DNA of 64,000 nt from Streptococcus pseudopneumoniae (GCF_001074155.1 NZ_JUUZ01000031.1:1-64000), one strand, 5' to 3'; counted from the first letter of the stretch, positions 43,238 to 53,212 are shown. The notes: generated from the letters alone by a model not told the origin. Numbers and translations are program-made.

Positions 43238-43882
43238 TTAGTGAGTCGTCCCTCCGACTAATTTCAAATCTTTATCTTTATGGTCCACGATAGCACCAAT
43301 CGCAGCTTCGATTCCTTTAACAATATCAACTAAATTCATAGATGCAGTATTAGGCTTATTTATCACCTGTTCTGTCATATAGGGAATATGCATAAAGCCT
43401 GCTCTCACATTTGGAAACTTTTTATCCGCTAAATAGAGAGCCTGATACATCAAATGGTTGCAAACAAAGGTTCCAGCTGTATTGGATACTGTAGCTGGTA
43501 GTCCGTCCTCTTTTATGGCTTGTACCATTGCTTTGATAGGGAGCGTACTAAAATAAGCAGCTTCTCCATCTAGGCGAATAGGTGTGTCAATCGGTTGATT
43601 TCCTTGGTTATCTGGAATCCTTGCATCATCTTGATTGATGGCAACTCGTTCAGGAGTTAAACTAGTTCTACCTCCTGCTTGTCCGATGCAAAGCACCACA
43701 TTTGGTTGATAACGGACAATTTCTGCTTCTAAAACCTCTGCTGATTGATAAAAGACTGTTGGAATCTCTACCCAGCGTATCTCCGCTCCATGAATTACAG
43801 ACGGCAATGATTTAACTGCTTCCAGAGCTGGGTTGACCTTTTCACCACCGAAAGGATCAAAACCTGTAACTAATATTTTCAT
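43238..43882 (-). CDS. pcp: Pyrrolidone-carboxylate peptidase
   Basis: A 214-residue cysteine peptidase (C15) that removes N-terminal pyroglutamate from peptides. Start [19 protein letters not shown]; catalytic Glu in [11 protein letters not shown], Cys in [12 protein letters not shown], His in FMHIPY. It follows the DUF979 gene after 13 bases: the transporter is annotated in databases as 5-oxoproline related, so the operon would link uptake or export of pyroglutamate to its release from peptides. Confidence 0.95.
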   Translation of the reverse strand: MKILVTGFDPFGGEKVNPALEAVKSLPSVIHGAEIRWVEIPTVFYQSAEVLEAEIVRYQPNVVLCIGQAGGRTSLTPERVAINQDDARIPDNQGNQPIDTPIRLDGEAAYFSTLPIKAMVQAIKEDGLPATVSNTAGTFVCNHLMYQALYLADKKFPNVRAGFMHIPYMTEQVINKPNTASMNLVDIVKGIEAAIGAIVDHKDKDLKLVGGTTH

Positions 43883-43895
43883 TTTATTTCCTTTG

Positions 43896-44819
43896 CTAAA
43901 ACGCTAAATAGTACATTAAAAATACATGTAGGATTATCATGATAACAGCCACTCCTACTTGCGCTTTGATAACGCCATTGGGATCTTTCATCTCCAAAAG
44001 TGCTGCCGGTAATGCATTAAAGTTAGCAGCCATTGGAGTCAGTAAGGTCCCACAGCAACCTGCTGTCATTGCTAGGGCAGCGGCTACGATTGGATCAGCT
44101 CCCAAGGAAAATACAAAGGGAACACCAATCCCGACAGTAATAACAGTGAAAGCAGCAAAGACATTCCCCATTATCATGGAAAATAGAACCATCCCAAGGA
44201 CATAAGCTAATACACCCATAAAACGACTGCCCGAAGGAACTATACCGCTTATCAAGTGAGAAATCAAGTCTCCAACTCCAGCTACAGTAAAAATAGCGCC
44301 TAAAGCTCCTAAAAGTTGAGGAACAATACCACTAGTTGAGACTTGCTGAACCATGCGATTGTTTTCTACTAACAAGCTTTTAGGATGACTTTTAGTAATT
44401 AATAAGAGAGAGATGGTTGCGAAAAATGCCGCAAGGCTGATAGCAATCTTACTAAACTCAGGAATTACTTTTGCTAACACTAAAGCAATCAAAGCCATCA
44501 ACATGACTGGAATAAAAATTTTATTCTTTAGTCGTTTAGCTTCAAAGTTTGCCTTGACTTCATCCAGAGACGGCAAGGTTCCGATGCGAACCTGTTTAAA
44601 AAGAGTCAGTAGAGCTAAGAGCACTACGATTACTCCAATATAGAGAGACGGTAGATAGGAACCACCAATAAAACTGATGCCCAATAAAGCCCAAAACCCA
44701 GCTGTTCCATATCGAACTGGGTTTGTTTTGTCTTTATAGCTACAATAGGCCGTATGAAGGAATTGACAACCAATCACAATATAGGTCAACTCTAATAACT
44801 GTCTTGCTAGATTGGTCAT
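43896..44819 (-). CDS. DUF979 family membrane protein (putative 5-oxoproline transporter subunit)
   Basis: A 307-residue protein with about nine to ten hydrophobic segments, typical of DUF979. Always paired with DUF969 (next gene, 4-base overlap) and often with pcp. The role in 5-oxoproline (pyroglutamate) transport is a family-level proposal. Confidence 0.8.
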   Translation of the reverse strand: MTNLARQLLELTYIVIGCQFLHTAYCSYKDKTNPVRYGTAGFWALLGISFIGGSYLPSLYIGVIVVLLALLTLFKQVRIGTLPSLDEVKANFEAKRLKNKIFIPVMLMALIALVLAKVIPEFSKIAISLAAFFATISLLLITKSHPKSLLVENNRMVQQVSTSGIVPQLLGALGAIFTVAGVGDLISHLISGIVPSGSRFMGVLAYVLGMVLFSMIMGNVFAAFTVITVGIGVPFVFSLGADPIVAAALAMTAGCCGTLLTPMAANFNALPAALLEMKDPNGVIKAQVGVAVIMIILHVFLMYYLAF

Positions 44820-45505
44820 TCTTGCTTTCCTTTACTAACCTTTTTTGCTAGCAGTTTTTTATCAAATAGGTAATTGTAAATCCCTACTACAAGAAGGGCT
44901 ACCCCAGCAACTATAAGAGAAGCTGATGCGATGCCTGCATAATTACTTTCGTAACCCAATTGGTCCAGAGTGCCCCCAACTAAGAGGACACCACCTGCAC
45001 CAACGAAAGTATTCTGAGCAAAGAAATTTGCAAAATTATCATTTGCTGCTGCACGCGCTTTTAGCGCTTCGCTTTCCTGCTCTGTTAATTTTCTACCTAA
45101 TTGTAACTCTGCTGCTGCCTGTCCCATGGGTTGAACCAAGGGTCTCACAAACTGCGGATGTCCTCCGATACGAATGGCAAAAAAGCTGTCAAGTTCCCGA
45201 AAAAAGAAATAAACGGTATAAAAACTTCCTACGGTCAGTCCTTTAATCTTTTGAATCAAGTCAATCGAACGTTGCTTGAGGCCAAAAGTTTCAGATAAAC
45301 CAACCAAGGGCAAGGTTACCATAAAAATCGTAAGAACTCGTTGATTGCTAAATTCTCTTCCTAAAATTTCCAAGAACTCAACAAGAGAAACTCCAGAAAC
45401 TAGAGCTGTAACTAAACTAGCTAAGACTACCGTTGCGATGGTATCTAATTTATAGATAAAACCAACCACAATGATAACTATCCCTATTAGTTTAATCCAT
45501 TCCAT
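44816..45505 (-). CDS. DUF969 family membrane protein (putative 5-oxoproline transporter subunit)
   Basis: A 229-residue membrane protein with about five to six hydrophobic segments and the central polar stretch ELDSFFAIRIGGHPQFVRPL. Partner of the DUF979 protein. It follows the peptide-binding lipoprotein after 34 bases. Confidence 0.8.
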   Translation of the reverse strand: MEWIKLIGIVIIVVGFIYKLDTIATVVLASLVTALVSGVSLVEFLEILGREFSNQRVLTIFMVTLPLVGLSETFGLKQRSIDLIQKIKGLTVGSFYTVYFFFRELDSFFAIRIGGHPQFVRPLVQPMGQAAAELQLGRKLTEQESEALKARAAANDNFANFFAQNTFVGAGGVLLVGGTLDQLGYESNYAGIASASLIVAGVALLVVGIYNYLFDKKLLAKKVSKGKQE

Positions 45506-45539
45506 ATAGGCCCCTTTATTCCAAAAATACTAGTCTGTT

Positions 45540-47507
45540 TTATTTGACATGACTTTCTAGTTCTTTTTGGTATTTACTGTTTGATTCCAATTTTTCTTTT
45601 TGCCATTTTTCAAGAGCTGCTTGATATTCTTTAGCAGATACAATTTCTTTTTGCAATTTCATTCCCTTGAAGATATATGGATCACCCTTAATTCCTACTT
45701 GTGAGTATGGTTTAGAGAAAGGAACAACGTTGCTGACAACTGGTGAACCACCTGATGAAGCGGTTGGCATCAAGAGAGAGCTATCAGTGAGCCATGCTTG
45801 AGCTTTAGCATATTTTTCATATCTCTTATCCAAATCGTTTGTCTCAGAAACTGCATCATCCAAGAGTTTCTTATATTCGTCCAGACCAAGTTGAGCTACT
45901 ACTTCCTTGTCTTTACCTTTCGTAATACCAAGGTGTTTCATAGCAGAACCAGTCTTAGGATCCATGATATTAAGATAACTTGCTGGGTCTTGGTAGCTTG
46001 GAGCCCATCCAGTACTGTTCAAGTCATAGTCTTTTTGAGCTGGAACACGCGCTTGCGATGTAATACTTTCCTTTTCGTTATCGGTCATTTGGAGAACATC
46101 GATCACGACATTTTCAGAACCAAGAGTCGACTCGATTGATTGTTTGAAGGAATTGCTTTGTTGAACGGCAATTGTATCTGTCTGTTCAACTGGAACATCC
46201 AAGTGAATTGGGAAGGTTACACCTTTTGCTTCCAATTCTTTCTTAGCTTTCTCGAATGAAGCCTTAGCTTTGTCAGGATTGTAGATAGTATCTTTTCCGT
46301 CTACAAGCTCAACGCCTTTCCATTGTTCTCCATAGTTGACCAATTCTGCTTGAGCGATATCACCAAAGTTTTTACCGCCAGATTGTACAAAGTTATCTGG
46401 AACTAGACTGTTACGAATAATCTTGTCCGCACCATCTTCACCATTGAGCTGTGCAGCATAAGAATGACGGTTGAAGGCAAAGTTAATTGCTTGACGGAAG
46501 TCCTTGTTCAACATCGCTTCTTTTGTAGAAGTTTTCTGTTCTTCACTTGTTTTCGCAGTCTTATTGTAAGATTGACGTTTTACGTTAAAGGTAAAGTAAT
46601 AACTAGTTGAATCCTGTGGACTGTATGTGATTTTATCTCCGTATTGTTCCAATGTAGAAGCAAAGTTTGAGCTACTTGGGAAGATACGAGCTGTTGTATA
46701 AACACCTGAAGAGAAACTACGGATTAATGATTCTTGGTCTGAACCATCATAGTAGGTCAATTTTACTTTCTCAATTTTAACCTTCTCTTTATCCCAATAA
46801 TTTGGGTTCTTTTCGTATTCGATTAACGATTTTGAAGTCAATGTCTTCAGGATATACGGACCGTTATAAAGGATTCCAGATGGACTTACTGCTCCGTAGT
46901 TCTTACCTGAAGCTTTGAGGAATTCCTCGTTTACCGGCAACATAGTTGCTGAAGTTACTTTCGAATTCCAGAAACTTTCAGGTGCATTAAGAGTATACTG
47001 GACTGTGTAGTCATCCAATGCCTTGACCCCAACTGTAGAGAAGTCATTAGTCTCACCAGTCATATATTCATTCAAGCCCTTAATGGAGTTTTGAATAAGA
47101 GTGACACCGTCTGATTTACCATCTGCTACGTGTTTTAGTCCAGTAACAAAGTCATGCGCTGTTACTTCAGCGTATTCTTCACCCTCTGAGGTATACCATT
47201 TAACTCCTTTACGAAGTTTATAAGTATAAGTCAAACCGTCTTGTGAGACAGTCCAATCCTCAGCTAGTGAAGGAACCAAATTCCCATATTCATCGTTTTC
47301 CAACAATCCATCAACAACGTTACCAATAATATCCGTTGTTGAAGTACGAGTTGCAATACTGTAGTCCAAAGATGATGGGTCTACTCCATATACATAAGAG
47401 AAAGTTGTAGGAGCATCTGCTTCCTTGTCAGCTTTACCACAAGCCACAAGAAGAACTGCTGTACTCAGGACAACTCCTGCTGTTAACATCCACTTTTTCG
47501 TTTTCAT
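45540..47507 (-). CDS. Oligopeptide ABC transporter substrate-binding lipoprotein (AliA/AmiA-like)
   Basis: A 655-residue lipoprotein (lipobox LVAC, cysteine 23) of the SBP family 5. It has YVYGVDPSSLDYSIATRTST at the mature N-terminus and the LVPSLAEDWTVSQDGLTYTY family block near residue 80. No permease or ATPase gene is adjacent: in pneumococcus AliA and AliB feed peptides to the Ami permease, so this is probably such an orphan receptor. It follows ilvE after 21 bases. Confidence 0.9.
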   Translation of the reverse strand: MKTKKWMLTAGVVLSTAVLLVACGKADKEADAPTTFSYVYGVDPSSLDYSIATRTSTTDIIGNVVDGLLENDEYGNLVPSLAEDWTVSQDGLTYTYKLRKGVKWYTSEGEEYAEVTAHDFVTGLKHVADGKSDGVTLIQNSIKGLNEYMTGETNDFSTVGVKALDDYTVQYTLNAPESFWNSKVTSATMLPVNEEFLKASGKNYGAVSPSGILYNGPYILKTLTSKSLIEYEKNPNYWDKEKVKIEKVKLTYYDGSDQESLIRSFSSGVYTTARIFPSSSNFASTLEQYGDKITYSPQDSTSYYFTFNVKRQSYNKTAKTSEEQKTSTKEAMLNKDFRQAINFAFNRHSYAAQLNGEDGADKIIRNSLVPDNFVQSGGKNFGDIAQAELVNYGEQWKGVELVDGKDTIYNPDKAKASFEKAKKELEAKGVTFPIHLDVPVEQTDTIAVQQSNSFKQSIESTLGSENVVIDVLQMTDNEKESITSQARVPAQKDYDLNSTGWAPSYQDPASYLNIMDPKTGSAMKHLGITKGKDKEVVAQLGLDEYKKLLDDAVSETNDLDKRYEKYAKAQAWLTDSSLLMPTASSGGSPVVSNVVPFSKPYSQVGIKGDPYIFKGMKLQKEIVSAKEYQAALEKWQKEKLESNSKYQKELESHVK

Positions 47508-47528
47508 AAAGATCTCCTATAATAATTT

Positions 47529-48551
47529 TTAATCTACTTTTACAATCCAGCCTTCTGGTGCTTCAATATCACCAAACTGGATACCTGTCAATTCATCGTA
47601 TAGTTTACGAGTCACTGGACCAACCTCTGTTTCACTGTAGAAAACATGGAAATCATCACCGTGTTGGATTCCCCCAATAGGTGAGATTACTGCTGCTGTT
47701 CCACAGGCACCTGCTTCTACAAATCGATCAAGGCTGTCAATTGGTACATCTCCCTCAACAGGCTTCAAGCCCAAACGATGCTCTGCCAAGTAAAGTAATG
47801 AGTACTTGGTAATAGATGGTAAGATTGATGGACTCAATGGCGTTACAAACTCATTATCAGCTGTAATTCCAAAGAAGTTTGCTGAACCAACTTCTTCAAT
47901 CTTAGTGTGGGTTGATGGGTCTAGATAAATAACATCTGAAAAATGACGGGATTTAGCCATTTTTCCTGGCAAAAGACTAGCGGCATAGTTACCACCGACC
48001 TTGGCAGCTCCTGTTCCATTTGGCGCAGCACGGTCATACTCATCTTGAATCAAGAAGTTTGTTGGAACCAACCCACCCTTGAAATAGTTTCCAACTGGCA
48101 TAGCAAAGATAGTGAAAATATACTCCTCGGCTGGTTTTACCCCGATGATATCTCCGACACCAATCAAGAGCGGACGAAGGTAAAGGGTTCCACCAGTTCC
48201 ATAAGGTGGTACGTATTCTTCATTAGCACGAACAACTGCTTTACAAGCCTCTAAAAACATTTCTGTTGGCACTTGAGGCATCAAGAGACGATCACAGGTA
48301 CGTTGGAGACGTTTAGCATTTTCATCTGGACGGAAGAGTTGAATACTGCCATCCTTTGTACGATAGGCTTTCAATCCTTCAAATGCTTGCTGTCCATAGT
48401 GAAGACTTGGAGATGATTCTGAAATATGCAAGGTTGCATCTTCTGTTAATTCTCCTTGAGTCCATTGTCCATTTTTAAAATAAGCGATATAACGATAAGG
48501 TAGTTTCATATAGGAAAAACCGAGATTTTCCCAATCGATCGTAACTGTCAT
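47529..48551 (-). CDS. ilvE: Branched-chain amino acid aminotransferase
   Basis: A 340-residue class IV PLP aminotransferase for leucine, isoleucine and valine. PLP lysine is in GTGAAKVGGNYAAS; YGQQAFEGLKAYRTKDG and CGTAAVISPIG are typical. Start at 48551 follows AAAGGAG. It leads a five-gene unit ending with pcp and has a perfect CodY box upstream. Confidence 0.96.
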   Translation of the reverse strand: MTVTIDWENLGFSYMKLPYRYIAYFKNGQWTQGELTEDATLHISESSPSLHYGQQAFEGLKAYRTKDGSIQLFRPDENAKRLQRTCDRLLMPQVPTEMFLEACKAVVRANEEYVPPYGTGGTLYLRPLLIGVGDIIGVKPAEEYIFTIFAMPVGNYFKGGLVPTNFLIQDEYDRAAPNGTGAAKVGGNYAASLLPGKMAKSRHFSDVIYLDPSTHTKIEEVGSANFFGITADNEFVTPLSPSILPSITKYSLLYLAEHRLGLKPVEGDVPIDSLDRFVEAGACGTAAVISPIGGIQHGDDFHVFYSETEVGPVTRKLYDELTGIQFGDIEAPEGWIVKVD

Positions 48552-48587
48552 GACAATCTCCTTTATTCTAATCAAGCTTTGTGTTCT

Positions 48588-48615
48588 ATTCTACACTATT
48601 CTCCTAAAAATTCAA
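48588..48615 (-). promoter_or_regulatory. ilvE promoter
   Basis: Minus strand TTGAAT (48610-48615), 16 bases, TAGAAT (48588-48593), about 37 bases from the start codon. Confidence 0.65.
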
Positions 48616-48626
48616 GTATTATTTGT

Positions 48627-48641
48627 AATTTTCTGAAAATT
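48627..48641 (-). promoter_or_regulatory. CodY box upstream of ilvE
   Basis: AATTTTCTGAAAATT matches the CodY consensus AATTTTCWGAAAATT at all 15 positions and sits 11 bases upstream of the -35. CodY represses amino acid genes when branched-chain amino acids are plentiful. Confidence 0.85.
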
Positions 48642-48647
48642 TTGCTT

Positions 48648-48677
48648 ATAAAAAATCAGTCACTAGGACTGATTTTT
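48648..48677 (-). terminator. parC terminator
   Basis: Minus strand AAAAATCAGTC / GACTGATTTTT, overlapping the parC stop codon by two bases and followed by T-rich DNA. Confidence 0.8.
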
Positions 48678-51153
48678 AATTTTCTTTATCTTCTTTAAAG
48701 ACTTCTTTTAGGTAGGCATCAAAAACTTCTTCATCAGAAATAGTATCTGAGATAAAGCTTCCATTACTTGTACGCTCTGATAGATTCAAATCTTGTAGGA
48801 TTGCTTCGTAAATCATTCCATTATTTGATTGAATGACAAGCGTTTGTTCGCCATCTTCTACTTCTGTACTAAAGAGATCTCCGATAAATCCTTGTTCTGA
48901 GACAGCACCGGCCAAGAAGACGCGATGTGGTTTACTCTTCAATTCTCTCAGAACTTGAAGACCACGCTTAGCGCGACTAGTTGCTGGAATTTCCTCTGTT
49001 GATACACGTTTCAAGCTTCCACGTTGGGTTAACAGATAGAAAGATGAAGTATTGCAGATAAAGGCAACTTGAAGCTCATCATCTGCTTTCAGATTCATAG
49101 CTTTAACACCTGCAGCCTTGGCTCCAACAACTGGAACCTCTTCGATATTAAAGCGAAGGGCATATCCATTTTTACTAATCAACAAAACATCATCCAATTT
49201 AATCGGAGCTACTGCTACAATCTGGTCACTATCGTCTTTCAACTTAGCATACTTGACAGACTTAGAGCGATAGGTTCTCCATGGAGAGAATTCTTTGCGT
49301 TCTACCCGTTTGATTTGTCCAAGGCGAGTCGCTGCAAAGTAGGTTGTCGCATCGTCAAACTGATCCACAACTTCAACATAGAGCACTTCTTCATTGGTTT
49401 CAAAGTTTGTAATCGTTTGGCTCAAGTGCTCCCCGATATCCTTCCAACGGATATCTGCCAACTCATGGACAGGGCGGTAAATGACATTCCCTAGGGTTGT
49501 AAATATCAAGAGATGTTGAGTTGTTTTGACAGATTGGACGAATAGCAATCGGTCATCATCCCGTTTACCAATTTCTTCTAAGGTCGAAGCTGCGAAAGAA
49601 CGAGGACTAGTACGCTTAATGTAACCTGCCTTAGTCACGCTGACGTATGTATCTTCTTCAGCGATCAGACTAGCTGTATCAATCTCAATGACTTTAGCTG
49701 TATCTTCTAAAGTACTCAAACGTGGTGTCGCAAACTTCTTCTTGACCTCACGAAGTTCTTTTTTCATGAGATTGTACATAGTTCGTTCATCGCCGATGAT
49801 AGCCGCAAGCATAGCAATCTTTTCACGAAGTTCTGCTTCTTCTTCCTGCAAGACAACAACGTCAGTATTGGTCAAACGATACAGTTGCAAGGTAACGATA
49901 GCTTCTGCCTGTTCTTCCGTAAATTCATAGCTGACCTTGAGGTTTTCCTTAGCGTCAGCCTTGTTCTCAGAAGCGCGGATAAGGGCAATAACCTCATCCA
50001 AAATCGAGATAACGCGAATCAAACCTTCCACGATATGGAGACGTTTCTCAGCCTTTTCCTTGTCAAAGCGAGAACGCGCCAAGATAACTTCACGACGGTG
50101 GGCAATATAGCTAGACAAGATTGGCACAATCCCAACCTGGCGTGGTGTGAAATTGTCAATCGCAACCATGTTGAAGTTGTAGTTGATTTGTAGGTCAGTA
50201 TACTTGAAAAGGTAGTTGAGAACAAGCTCAGTGTTCGCATCTTTCTTGAGTTCGATAGCAATACGAAGACCATCACGGTCAGACTCATCACGAACCTCAG
50301 CGATACCTGCCACCTTGTTATTGACACGGACTTCATCGATTTTCTTGACCAAGTTAGCCTTATTGATTTCATAAGGAATCTCAGTGATAACGATTTGTTC
50401 CTTACCACCTTTTAGCTTCTCAATTTCAGTCTTAGAACGAACAACCACGCGCCCTTTACCAGTTTCATAGGCCTTTTTGATTTCATCACGGCCTTGGATA
50501 ATCGCTCCTGTAGGGAAATCTGGCCCAGGCAAGAATTCCATCAACTTATCTACCTTGGCAGTCGGATGATCAATCATGTAGACTGTAGCATCGATAACTT
50601 CAGCCAAATTATGTGGTGGAATATCAGTGGCATAACCAGCTGAAATACCTGTAGAACCATTGACTAAAAGGTTTGGAAAGGCTGCTGGCAAGACTGTTGG
50701 CTCTTTTTCGGTATCGTCAAAGTTCCAAGCAAAAGGAACTGTCTTTTTCTCGATATCCTGAAGAAGGTAGCCAGCAATCTCAGACAAACGTGCCTCAGTA
50801 TAACGCATAGCCGCAGGTGGATCTCCGTCCATGGAACCGTTATTCCCGTGCATTTCAACCAGAATCTCACGGTTTTTCCAGTCCTGAGACATACGGACCA
50901 TGGCATCATAGATAGAAGAATCTCCGTGTGGATGGAAATTCCCCATGATGTTACCGACAGACTTGGCCGACTTACGGTAGCTCTTGTCAAAAGTATTGCC
51001 ATCCTTATTCATAGAATAAAGAATACGGCGCTGAACCGGCTTCAATCCATCACGAATATCTGGCAAAGCCCGGTCTTGAATGATATATTTGGAGTAGCGA
51101 CCAAAGCGCTCTCCCATGATGTCCTCCAAGGACATATTTTGGATATTACTCAT
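48676..51153 (-). CDS. parC: DNA topoisomerase IV subunit A
   Basis: The 825-residue A subunit that cuts and rejoins DNA to decatenate chromosomes. Active-site tyrosine Y118 in AAMRYTEARL; quinolone region reads HGDSSIYDAM with S79 and D83, the sensitive form. The C-terminal beta-pinwheel repeats (from about residue 490) are complete. Start MSNIQNMSLEDIMGERFGR at 51153; the ribosome-binding site is weak and residue 7 is an alternative start. Confidence 0.97.
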   Translation of the reverse strand: MSNIQNMSLEDIMGERFGRYSKYIIQDRALPDIRDGLKPVQRRILYSMNKDGNTFDKSYRKSAKSVGNIMGNFHPHGDSSIYDAMVRMSQDWKNREILVEMHGNNGSMDGDPPAAMRYTEARLSEIAGYLLQDIEKKTVPFAWNFDDTEKEPTVLPAAFPNLLVNGSTGISAGYATDIPPHNLAEVIDATVYMIDHPTAKVDKLMEFLPGPDFPTGAIIQGRDEIKKAYETGKGRVVVRSKTEIEKLKGGKEQIVITEIPYEINKANLVKKIDEVRVNNKVAGIAEVRDESDRDGLRIAIELKKDANTELVLNYLFKYTDLQINYNFNMVAIDNFTPRQVGIVPILSSYIAHRREVILARSRFDKEKAEKRLHIVEGLIRVISILDEVIALIRASENKADAKENLKVSYEFTEEQAEAIVTLQLYRLTNTDVVVLQEEEAELREKIAMLAAIIGDERTMYNLMKKELREVKKKFATPRLSTLEDTAKVIEIDTASLIAEEDTYVSVTKAGYIKRTSPRSFAASTLEEIGKRDDDRLLFVQSVKTTQHLLIFTTLGNVIYRPVHELADIRWKDIGEHLSQTITNFETNEEVLYVEVVDQFDDATTYFAATRLGQIKRVERKEFSPWRTYRSKSVKYAKLKDDSDQIVAVAPIKLDDVLLISKNGYALRFNIEEVPVVGAKAAGVKAMNLKADDELQVAFICNTSSFYLLTQRGSLKRVSTEEIPATSRAKRGLQVLRELKSKPHRVFLAGAVSEQGFIGDLFSTEVEDGEQTLVIQSNNGMIYEAILQDLNLSERTSNGSFISDTISDEEVFDAYLKEVFKEDKEN

Positions 51154-51371
51154 ATAGGATACAAAGCCCGTAAAATGCAAAGTGAAAATAGGAAATTTTT
51201 ACCGTGAGCGATGCTCACAAGAGAATTTATCTTTTTCACACAGCATTTGGGGCGTGTTCAACTCCTTTCAAAAAATGTAGAGTAGATTTTATAGAAAAGG
51301 ATTTCAGTTACTTTATAGAACCAAACTATCCTCTCTGTATTTTAAAGTTTTGAATTGTGTTCTTTATTTTC
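51154..51371. other. Spacer between the ANT-like gene and parC
   Basis: 218 bases without a convincing ORF. The perfect hairpin GTGAGC-GAT-GCTCAC is at 51204-51218, and the rest is AT-rich. parC transcription could start here or read through from parE; no strong promoter was identified by eye. Confidence 0.5.
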
Positions 51372-52190
51372 TTAGTGATTTAGAAGTTTTTCCTTAGCAT
51401 ATCTCATCATCCTATCAGCCACTTCTTTTTCATACTTGAATCCCATCTTTTGAGCAAGACTTTGAGCTTCTTGATGGAAAAGTTGCATGGTAGCAAATAA
51501 AGACTGAGTGATTTTGTCTAAACTTGATAAATCAAGAAGAGCAGAGAACTCCTTCTCTTTCTCTGTATGTAAATACTGGAAAAGATACTTGTAGTTCTTA
51601 CCGATGTCGACTACTCCTCTATCACTTGCGACCTGCCAAGCTAAGATTTTCAAGAGTTCTTGCTGACAAATACCGTAGAGATGGTCAGTCGCATAGATGA
51701 CTTGCTTACGACAAATTCCTTTGACCACGTAGGCTGACACCCACCAAAATTCATTGCATGATGCTGTAAATTCCTCTTCGGAGGGAGGAGCGATCCAGTA
51801 GCGCTTAGGATTAGGCAGATACGCTTCAAATAAACCTTTTTCGTCTTCTAAAACTATGAAGCCTGCCTCACTATCCACCCACTCCTGCATGTGTTCTATT
51901 GGGCAGAGGGTTAAATCAATTCGATTGCCATCTTCAAAGAGCATGAGGTAGAGACGTCGATGTCCTAGGATATTATGTTGCTCAATGTTACGTGTACCAA
52001 ACTGGTGCAACCAAGCAAGATCTCTTGTTAGAGTGTCTAAGTCGTCCACAACATAGACTACGTCGTAATCCTGAAACTCATCTTTTGGTGCTTTTGTATC
52101 AGTACGTGAACCAGATAGTGCCACAGCATCAATCTGTAACTTTTTAGCTGTTTCTAAAATCAGTTCAAGTATTTCCTGATCAGTTCTCAT
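51372..52190 (-). CDS. ANT(6)/AadK-like aminoglycoside nucleotidyltransferase
   Basis: A 272-residue streptomycin 6-adenylyltransferase family protein. Family blocks seen: ALSGSRTD near residue 25, DYDVVYVV, LMLFEDGNRIDLTL, PSEEEFTASCNEFWWVSAYV and YVVKGICRKQVIYATDHL. The nucleotidyltransferase aspartates (D-Y-D and the D of RIDLT) are intact, so it looks active. Such 'ant' genes are known chromosomal residents of the parE-parC interval in viridans streptococci; streptomycin resistance is not proven by sequence. Confidence 0.85.
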   Translation of the reverse strand: MRTDQEILELILETAKKLQIDAVALSGSRTDTKAPKDEFQDYDVVYVVDDLDTLTRDLAWLHQFGTRNIEQHNILGHRRLYLMLFEDGNRIDLTLCPIEHMQEWVDSEAGFIVLEDEKGLFEAYLPNPKRYWIAPPSEEEFTASCNEFWWVSAYVVKGICRKQVIYATDHLYGICQQELLKILAWQVASDRGVVDIGKNYKYLFQYLHTEKEKEFSALLDLSSLDKITQSLFATMQLFHQEAQSLAQKMGFKYEKEVADRMMRYAKEKLLNH

Positions 52191-52722
52191 GTGGTTCTTC
52201 CTCAGTGGTCTCTATGTTCTGAATAACAGCATCTTCATTTCTTTGCTGAAGAAGCTTCTGAACTCTTTTTCTTTCAAGCTCTCCGACTATAAATTGAATG
52301 ATAGAACTAATTCCAAAAAATGGTAGCAGCAACATAATTCCCATTTCTTCCGTCAGCATTAAAAATAGGAAATTAATAACTGAAAATATTTCTAAAAACC
52401 AGGCATTTAGCCTAAGAAGTTTTGAGTAACTACTAGGATAATGTTTGAGATGTTTATTGCTCTTATAAATAGCTGTGAATCCAAAAGCTAAGCTAGCTGG
52501 TGTGAAAATAAAAATGTCAAAAGTATAGAATAGCAAACCTGCATAAGGATTGGATCTAAAAGGATTATCAAATAAAAAGACACAGGCGGTTACTATAGCT
52601 AATAGTAAGAATTCAAGAAAGCGAATTTTCTCAGGTTTTCCTTGTTTAGCTGTTATAAACATAACTGCACCTATAGCTAAAACTATCGCAAGAAAAGGAG
52701 TATGATACAATAAACTTATCAT
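52180..52722 (-). CDS. Unknown membrane protein
   Basis: A 180-residue protein with about four to five hydrophobic segments (roughly 8-24, 36-50, 62-85, 108-125, 128-145) and a charged C-terminal tail ending TTEEEPHEN. Not recognised. Its end overlaps the start of the ANT-like gene by 11 bases, so the pair is co-translated. Confidence 0.75.
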   Translation of the reverse strand: MISLLYHTPFLAIVLAIGAVMFITAKQGKPEKIRFLEFLLLAIVTACVFLFDNPFRSNPYAGLLFYTFDIFIFTPASLAFGFTAIYKSNKHLKHYPSSYSKLLRLNAWFLEIFSVINFLFLMLTEEMGIMLLLPFFGISSIIQFIVGELERKRVQKLLQQRNEDAVIQNIETTEEEPHEN

Positions 52723-52771
52723 GATGTATACCTCTTTTAGAGAGCTAAAATTAAGAAATATAGACGATTTT

Positions 52772-53179
52772 TCAGATCAATCCTTGAGACTGACGCCATT
52801 TATCATAGGTTTCAATGTCTATTTTGACCATATTCATACAAAGTCCTACAACAGCCATATCATCCAAGTAGCCTGCTAACGGAATAAAATCTGGAATAAT
52901 GTCAATTGGGGAAAGGAAATAAATAAGTGCGCTTAAAACGGCTAAAATAGTTCCATAAGGAACCGTTGTGTATTTCCCTTGAGCATAATTTTTCACTAAA
53001 GAAATCATGACTGGGATCATTGTAAATTTTTTACCAACAAATGGCATCTCTTTAATTTTTTGCTCCAAACGGTACAAAAAATCATCTAATTCATCTTTAT
53101 CGTTTAATAGGGCCTCAGATTGCGCATAGCCACTTTCAAGAGCTTCTTTAACTTGCTCTTCACTTAGATTTTCAGACAT
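52772..53179 (-). CDS. DUF1232 (YkvA-like) membrane protein
   Basis: A 135-residue protein with the DUF1232 core ALIYFLSPIDIIPDFIPLAG and YLDDMAVVGLC (residues 85-115). The family is small, membrane-associated and of unknown function. It follows parE after 33 bases. Confidence 0.88.
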   Translation of the reverse strand: MSENLSEEQVKEALESGYAQSEALLNDKDELDDFLYRLEQKIKEMPFVGKKFTMIPVMISLVKNYAQGKYTTVPYGTILAVLSALIYFLSPIDIIPDFIPLAGYLDDMAVVGLCMNMVKIDIETYDKWRQSQGLI

Positions 53180-53212
53180 ATCTTGTCCTCCATTTGTATT
53201 TATATCCTAATT

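Noticed and set aside
48552-48675. T-box or other amino acid riboswitch before ilvE
   Set aside because: The leader is only about 30 bases; no T-box core sequence is present.
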